DNA from: Acidobacterium sp.
GTDB lineage: Bacteria; Acidobacteriota; Terriglobia; Terriglobales; Acidobacteriaceae
Reading direction: 5' to 3'
Assembly: GCA_003166955.1 (NCBI GenBank)
Contig: PMUI01000116.1
Span: 17,282-52,528, forward strand
DNA: 35,247 bases
Below the pieces are notes generated by a model. It made no database searches. It was not told where the DNA came from and worked only from the letters and a program-made list of their open reading frames with translations. Position numbers and translations under genes: made by a program. Of the stretch, positions 31,349 to 35,247 are shown piece by piece. Each line of letters begins with the position of its first letter. The stretch's first letter is position 1.

Positions 31349-33058
31349 CTAGATCTTCATCACCTGCATGTCGTCGGCGATTTCCAGAGCCACGCCGCTG
31401 AAGCTGCTGCCGATCCGGCGGGCGCGCGCCAGGGCCTCCTGCACGTTGGGAAGAATGTTCTCGCGGCCAATTTCCTCGACGAAATCAGCTCCGGCCAGCA
31501 GCTCGGCGGGCTGATCGCGCGCGCCGCACAGCAACAGCGTCCGGCCGGTGGCGCGCAGCCGCTCCGCAAAAATCTCCAGCGCATAAAGTCCGGTCGCATC
31601 GAGCGCCGTCATATTCCGTAACCGCAGGATCACGATGGCAGGGAAGCCGTGCAGGTCCTCGGTGGCCTCTTCCAGCTTCTGCGTGGCTCCGAACAGGAAC
31701 GGCCCGTGAATGCGGAGGATCGCGACATTGGGAGGGATTTCCTTGTCCTGGAGGATGTGGGCCTGTCCGTCGCGCAGGTACTTTTCCGTCACCGGCGCCA
31801 CAGTGGTGGTTTCGGCGATGCGGTAGATGTAGAGCAGCGCCGCCAGCGCCATCCCCACACCGACCGCCACGGTGAGGTCCGCGATCACGGTGAGGGTGAA
31901 CGTTACCAGCCAGACGGCGATGTCGGCTCTTGTCATGCGCAGCACGCCGCCAATCTCGCGCCACTCGCCCATATTCCAGGCGACCACAAACAGGACGGCG
32001 GCGAGAGTGGCGAGGGGTATGAACCGCGCCAGAGGCGCCGCGACGAGCAGGATCCCAAGCAGCGTGAGCGCGTGCACGATGCCGGAAACCGGAGTCAACG
32101 CGCCGGAGCGGATGTTGGTGGCGGTGCGCGCGATCGCGCCGGTTGCGGGAATTCCGCCAAAGAGCGGCGAAGCGATATTGGCGATCCCCTGGGCTACGAG
32201 TTCGACGTTGGAGTTGTGACGGTCGCCGGCCATACTGTCGGCCACGACGGCGGAGAGCAGGCTTTCGATGGCGCAGAGCAGCGCCACCGTGAATGCCGAG
32301 GGCAACAGCGGCAGAATGTGCTCTGCGTGCAGATGGGGCATCGTGAACGGTGGGAAGCCTTGCGGAATACCGCCAAAGCGGGTGCCGATGGTCTCGACGT
32401 GCAGATGAAAAAGCGCGGAAACCGCCGTGCAGCCGAGCACCGCGAGAATCGAGCCGGGGATGCGGCGGTTCACGCGCGGCCAGAGCAGAATGATCGCCAG
32501 GGTCGCGCAGGCAACGGCCACCGTGGGCCATTGCAAGGTCCAGACGTTTTCCGCCAGCGTCTTCATGCGTGGCAGAAAGCTGCTGGGGACGGCTCCGGTT
32601 CTCAGGCCCAGGAAATCCTTGATCTGCGTGGAGGCGATCAGCAGCGCGATGCCATTGGTGAAGCCGATGATGACGGGTCGTGGAATAAACTTCACGGCCG
32701 ATCCGAGGCCGGTGAGCCCCATGATCAAGAGCATTGCGCCGGCCATGAGCGTGACGAGCGAGAGCCCCGCCGGGCCGAAGCGAGCCACGATGCCGGCCAC
32801 GATAACGACAAAGGCTCCGGTGGGCCCGCCGATCTGCACGCGCGAGCCGCCCAGTGCGGAGATGAGGAATCCGGCAACGACCGCGGTATAGAGCCCTGCC
32901 TGGGGCGTTACGCCGGAAGCGATGCCGAACGCCATGGCCAGGGGCAAAGCCACCAGTCCTACCGTCAGTCCCGAGGCCAGATCATGGGTGAAGCGCCGGA
33001 CCGAATAGGTGCGCAGCGAGGTGACGGAGCGGGGGAGCCACTGTTCCGGAAATGTCAC
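31349..33058 (-). CDS. SulP family inorganic anion transporter with STAS domain
   Basis: This 569-residue membrane protein has many helices from about residue 25 to 420. These include GLTVGLVALPLAMAFGIASGVTPQAGLYTAVVAGFL (30-65) and IGGPTGAFVVIVAGIVARFG (76-95), the SulP signature region. A cytoplasmic STAS domain follows at about 445-555 (IPPNVAILRIHGPFLFGATQ, then TALDATGLYALEIF, with Thr where antagonists have Ser). SulP proteins carry sulfate, bicarbonate or other anions, often with sodium or protons. The substrate is not clear here. The start is a GTG at 33058, with GAGGAA 8 bp upstream. It overlaps the stop of arsR by GTGA, so the two are coupled, and the ArsR-type protein probably controls it. 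Confidence 0.93.
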   Translation of the reverse strand: MTFPEQWLPRSVTSLRTYSVRRFTHDLASGLTVGLVALPLAMAFGIASGVTPQAGLYTAVVAGFLISALGGSRVQIGGPTGAFVVIVAGIVARFGPAGLSLVTLMAGAMLLIMGLTGLGSAVKFIPRPVIIGFTNGIALLIASTQIKDFLGLRTGAVPSSFLPRMKTLAENVWTLQWPTVAVACATLAIILLWPRVNRRIPGSILAVLGCTAVSALFHLHVETIGTRFGGIPQGFPPFTMPHLHAEHILPLLPSAFTVALLCAIESLLSAVVADSMAGDRHNSNVELVAQGIANIASPLFGGIPATGAIARTATNIRSGALTPVSGIVHALTLLGILLVAAPLARFIPLATLAAVLFVVAWNMGEWREIGGVLRMTRADIAVWLVTFTLTVIADLTVAVGVGMALAALLYIYRIAETTTVAPVTEKYLRDGQAHILQDKEIPPNVAILRIHGPFLFGATQKLEEATEDLHGFPAIVILRLRNMTALDATGLYALEIFAERLRATGRTLLLCGARDQPAELLAGADFVEEIGRENILPNVQEALARARRIGSSFSGVALEIADDMQVMKI

Positions 33059-33396
33059 GAACCGCGTTCCTCGGCTTTCTCCAGTTGTTCCAGCATGGTC
33101 ATCGATTCGCCGACCTGCTTATGAAAGTAGCGGCGCATCAGGTCGAGCATTTTCCAGATGAGAGGATCGCGCACAGAATAGATGACCTGGTTGCCGGCCC
33201 TGCGCGCGGTCACGATCTGGCGAGCGCGCAAGACGGCGAGATGCTGGGAGAGGTTGGCCTGTTCGAGGCCAAGGCGATCGGAAAAGGTGCCGGCGGTGAG
33301 CTCGCCCTCGCGCAGGAGGTCGAGGATCGCGATGCGGGTGGAGTGGGCCAGAGCCTGAAAAAGTTCAGCCTTGAATTGACGCAGAGAATCGGGCAT
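33055..33396 (-). CDS. ArsR family winged-helix regulator
   Basis: This protein has 113 residues from ATG 33396; a TTG at 33441 would add 15 residues. The winged helix spans about 8-75: FQALAHSTRIAILDLLREGELTAGTFSDRLGLEQANLSQHLAVLRARQIV, then AGNQVIYSV. The protein has no cysteine at all, so the classic cysteine metal sites of ArsR/SmtB are absent. It may sense another signal or act through His and Asp residues. It is coupled to sulP by a 4-bp overlap. A triplet of AT-rich repeats upstream (33407-33428) is the likely operator. Regulation of anion uptake by a non-metal signal is a reasonable inference. Confidence 0.93.
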   Translation of the reverse strand: MPDSLRQFKAELFQALAHSTRIAILDLLREGELTAGTFSDRLGLEQANLSQHLAVLRARQIVTARRAGNQVIYSVRDPLIWKMLDLMRRYFHKQVGESMTMLEQLEKAEERGS

Positions 33397-33406
33397 CTCC
33401 GTCAGT

Positions 33407-33428
33407 ATATTCGAGAATTCGCATATTC
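33407..33428. promoter_or_regulatory. putative ArsR operator
   Basis: ATATTC, GAATTC and ATATTC occur at exact 8-bp spacing, 11 bp upstream of the arsR ATG. The minus strand reads AATATA as a possible -10 overlapping the site. The imperfect symmetry and position suit autorepression. No strong -35 hexamer was found. Confidence 0.4.
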
Positions 33429-33564
33429 TTAAGTGCTGCAAAAGTTGTATGCGTGCCGTTTGTGTTTTCTTTTACGCGGGCAGACATGCCACGATCCGTC
33501 GAGCCGGATTGCTCAGACACAACGCGTCGCGGTCATTAGAGTGAAGGAAGGCAGGTGTTCACAC

Positions 33565-33705
33565 ATGAAAAGGATTCTGCTCGGACTTGCCCTCGTATTT
33601 TGCTTTGCTGCACCTCTTGCGTCGCAGGCGGAGACTACCGTGGTGGTCGTTCGTCACCACCACCACCATCATCACCATCATCACAACCCCTATCGCCGGC
33701 AGTGA
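33565..33705 (+). CDS. small secreted polyhistidine peptide
   Basis: This 46-residue protein starts MKRILLGLALVFCFAAPLASQA, a good signal peptide with predicted cleavage after A22. The remaining 24 residues are ETTVVVVR, ten consecutive histidines (31-40) and NPYRRQ. Ten His should bind nickel, zinc, copper or cobalt; a metal buffer or chaperone role is inferred from composition only. The His codons mix CAC and CAT, so this is not a simple trinucleotide slip. AGGAAGGCAGG lies upstream, further from the ATG than usual. The frame is open back to 33433, but the signal peptide fixes the start. It is divergent from arsR, and 104 bp separate it from the next small gene. Confidence 0.8.
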   Translation: MKRILLGLALVFCFAAPLASQAETTVVVVRHHHHHHHHHHNPYRRQ

Positions 33706-33809
33706 GCGGTTCGGATCTGAATGAACGAAGGCTGATCCGCCTTTGTCCAGTTGGGAAAGTAAGTTCACAGTTAATCAAGGCGATGCGGCCTGGAAAAGTG
33801 AGGGTATAC

Positions 33810-33893
33810 ATGGAAACTATTCTGATTATTGTTCTGGTGCTGTTTTTGCTCGGCGGCGGAGGCTGGGGGTACTCTCGCTGGCGCCGCAACTAG
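33810..33893 (+). CDS. 27-residue single-span membrane peptide
   Basis: ATG 33810 has a strong GAGGG at 33799-33803. The peptide METILIIVLVLFLLGGGGW plus GYSRWRRN is one hydrophobic helix followed by glycines and a basic aromatic tail, so the C-terminus should be in the cytoplasm. Similar tiny proteins occur in many bacteria without known function. The frame is open further upstream, but only as a shadow of the polyhistidine gene. It is followed 7 bp after its stop by structured RNA. Confidence 0.7.
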   Translation: METILIIVLVLFLLGGGGWGYSRWRRN

Positions 33894-33899
33894 AAATGG

Positions 33900-33992
33900 G
33901 AGACCACTTCTGAATCGCACCCTGTGCGCGCGGTCTCGAGAACCATCGCATCCCTTTCAGGTCTGCTGAACTCAGCCAGCCGGCCTGAAAGG
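33900..33992 (+). other. two consecutive compound hairpins
   Basis: Hairpin 1 pairs GAGACC (33900-33905) with GGTCTC (33932-33937) and has an inner GCAC/GTGC stem. Hairpin 2 pairs CCTTTCAGG (33953-33961) with CCTGAAAGG (33984-33992) and has an inner GCTGA-AC-TCAGC (33965-33976). ATCGCA occurs three times around them (about 33914, 33945, 33994). The region could be a terminator, the leader of the gene at 34021, or a small RNA. Confidence 0.5.
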
Positions 33993-34020
33993 TATCGCAC
34001 CTTAGCCTCCCAGGAAAGCT

Positions 34021-34233
34021 GTGTCCCCCATGCCTTCAAGTGCGATCCTGCGTGAAGCTCGTCAACTCCACCAGGTGAGCGAGCGTCTTGACTCGCTGGC
34101 CGGGCAAGATTACCAGTTCTCGGAAGCGCTCATCACCATCTCCGGAAACATTCGGCAGACGGCCATGTTGCTGGAAGTGCTGGTTGTGACGCGAATGGGG
34201 CCGGTCCCAGGACCAACGCCGGCAGACGCCTAA
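34021..34233 (+). CDS. small conserved-looking hypothetical protein
   Basis: This 70-residue protein starts at a GTG at 34021, chosen because AGGAAA lies 4-6 bp upstream; ATG 34030 is the alternative. The middle is a helical stretch (LREARQLHQVSERLDSLAGQDYQFSEALITISGNIRQTAMLLEVLVVTRM), and the end is Pro-rich. There are no membrane or export signals and no recognisable domain. The amphipathic pattern suggests a helical bundle or coiled coil. It lies just upstream of the groES promoter region, on the same strand, and is separate from it. Confidence 0.65.
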   Translation: MSPMPSSAILREARQLHQVSERLDSLAGQDYQFSEALITISGNIRQTAMLLEVLVVTRMGPVPGPTPADA

Positions 34234-34338
34234 TCGATGCAGCAGGGGCGGGTCCGGAGCGTTGGGCCGGGCTGGCGTTCCTCAGTAGGCGCGCCGATTA
34301 TATGAGTGCATTTCACTCACCTTTCACACTTCGCGAGC
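34234..34338 (+). other. first part of the 361-bp intergenic region before groES
   Basis: There is no gene here. TGAGTG-CATTT-CACTCA is a perfect 6-bp inverted repeat near 34302-34318 that could be an extra operator. AT-rich GATTATATG lies just before it. Nothing else is recognised; promoter, CIRCE and leader follow and are listed separately. Confidence 0.4.
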
Positions 34339-34368
34339 TTGACATCCACAGCGTCAGCCAGATACGTT
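34339..34368 (+). promoter_or_regulatory. groESL promoter, sigma-70-like
   Basis: TTGACA (34339-34344) is a perfect -35 hexamer. TACGTT (34363-34368, 18-bp spacer) or ATACGT (34362-34367, 17 bp) serves as -10. The CIRCE element overlaps the end of the -10 and the start site, as expected for HrcA repression. Confidence 0.75.
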
Positions 34369-34393
34369 AGCAGTCATAGGGCGAAAGTGCTAA
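34367..34393. promoter_or_regulatory. CIRCE element (HrcA operator)
   Basis: TTAGCAGTC-N9-AAGTGCTAA matches the CIRCE consensus TTAGCACTC-N9-GAGTGCTAA with one change in each arm and exact spacing. HrcA represses groESL through this site and releases it on heat shock when GroEL is occupied. hrcA itself is not in the window. Confidence 0.92.
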
Positions 34394-34594
34394 ACGGCAT
34401 TGGCTCGGCGAGCCACGGGCCGTTGCGGATCGAAGTAAGTGGTCCGGCGGTCGCCCCAACCAATATCGAACCCATAAGGAAGGCTTGTAAGATTCCGTTC
34501 TCTTCCGCAGCATCGTCGCTGCGGGAAACACCACGCGGAGCGACCGCGTTTCAAGGCGCGCGCTCCCGAGCAACTCTGAAGGAGAAGCAACGCA
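34394..34594 (+). other. long structured 5' leader of groES
   Basis: About 200 bp separate CIRCE from groES. Hairpins seen are GGCTC-GGC-GAGCC (34402-34414), CCGCAGC-N6-GCTGCGG (34505-34524) and ACGCGG-N5-CCGCGT (34533-34549). AAGGAG follows, about 10 bp before the ATG. No open frame is convincing. A thermosensor or stability role is possible but unproven. Confidence 0.45.

Positions 34595-35247
<653 letters not shown>

Noticed and set aside
31649-33124. 491-residue plus-strand open frame opposite sulP
   Set aside because: Shadow of a transporter with clear SulP and STAS motifs; hydrophilic and without a domain.
33660-33690. Poly-His codons as a cloning tag or vector contamination
   Set aside because: The run is in frame with a native signal peptide, has mixed CAC/CAT codons, and is followed by unrelated residues; no vector sequence is nearby.

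Overview
The window looks like chromosome of a GC-rich member of the Acidobacteriota, probably class Terriglobia. The strongest signs are orphan FtsX/MacB-type permeases of about 880-900 residues with the acidobacterial N-terminal prefix and no ATPase gene beside them. Secreted carboxypeptidase-regulatory-like proteins, a sedolisin with Ig-like repeats and a PadR regulator overlapping a permease gene agree with this. No tRNA, rRNA, CRISPR array, insertion sequence or phage gene was seen. All calls are by eye; no database search was run. Layout: 1-960 is the end of the alpha ribosomal operon (3' end of rpoA, then rplQ), followed by a 15-bp repeat array and a good terminator. 1039-6266 holds a SpoIIE-type phosphatase and a STAS antagonist (parts of a partner-switching pathway), flanking a small coiled-coil protein and two secreted beta-sandwich proteins. 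6558-10823 is a 1421-residue S53 protease. 10880-18613 is mixed housekeeping and accessory genes: DUF192, a PLP decarboxylase, a CCA-adding-type nucleotidyltransferase with a histone H1-like tail, two hypotheticals, two NAD(P)-dependent oxidoreductases and a beta-barrel protein. 18621-30490 is a block bounded by two same-strand paralogous orphan permeases with a shared promoter/operator design. Between them lie a minus-strand operon (guanidino-modifying hydrolase, Tat-exported TIM-barrel isomerase, Tat-exported Gfo/Idh/MocA oxidoreductase) and a plus-strand padR-permease pair. 30685-34233 contains a YceI protein, a translationally coupled arsR-sulP pair and three very small proteins, one with ten consecutive histidines. 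The right end is groES-groEL behind a sigma-70-like promoter and a CIRCE element. The most unusual signals are between genes. Several plus-strand spacers are degenerate tandem repeats with a 7-bp period, mostly starting at or within a few bases of a stop codon; the array after rplQ has a 15-bp period and a second-order repeat near 80 bp. The two paralogous permeases share a TTGACA promoter interleaved with TTAGGAG/CTCCTAA arms. Within proteins, the notable designs are a two-helix membrane segment nested in the last Ig-like repeat of the protease, and the H1-like tail on the nucleotidyltransferase.
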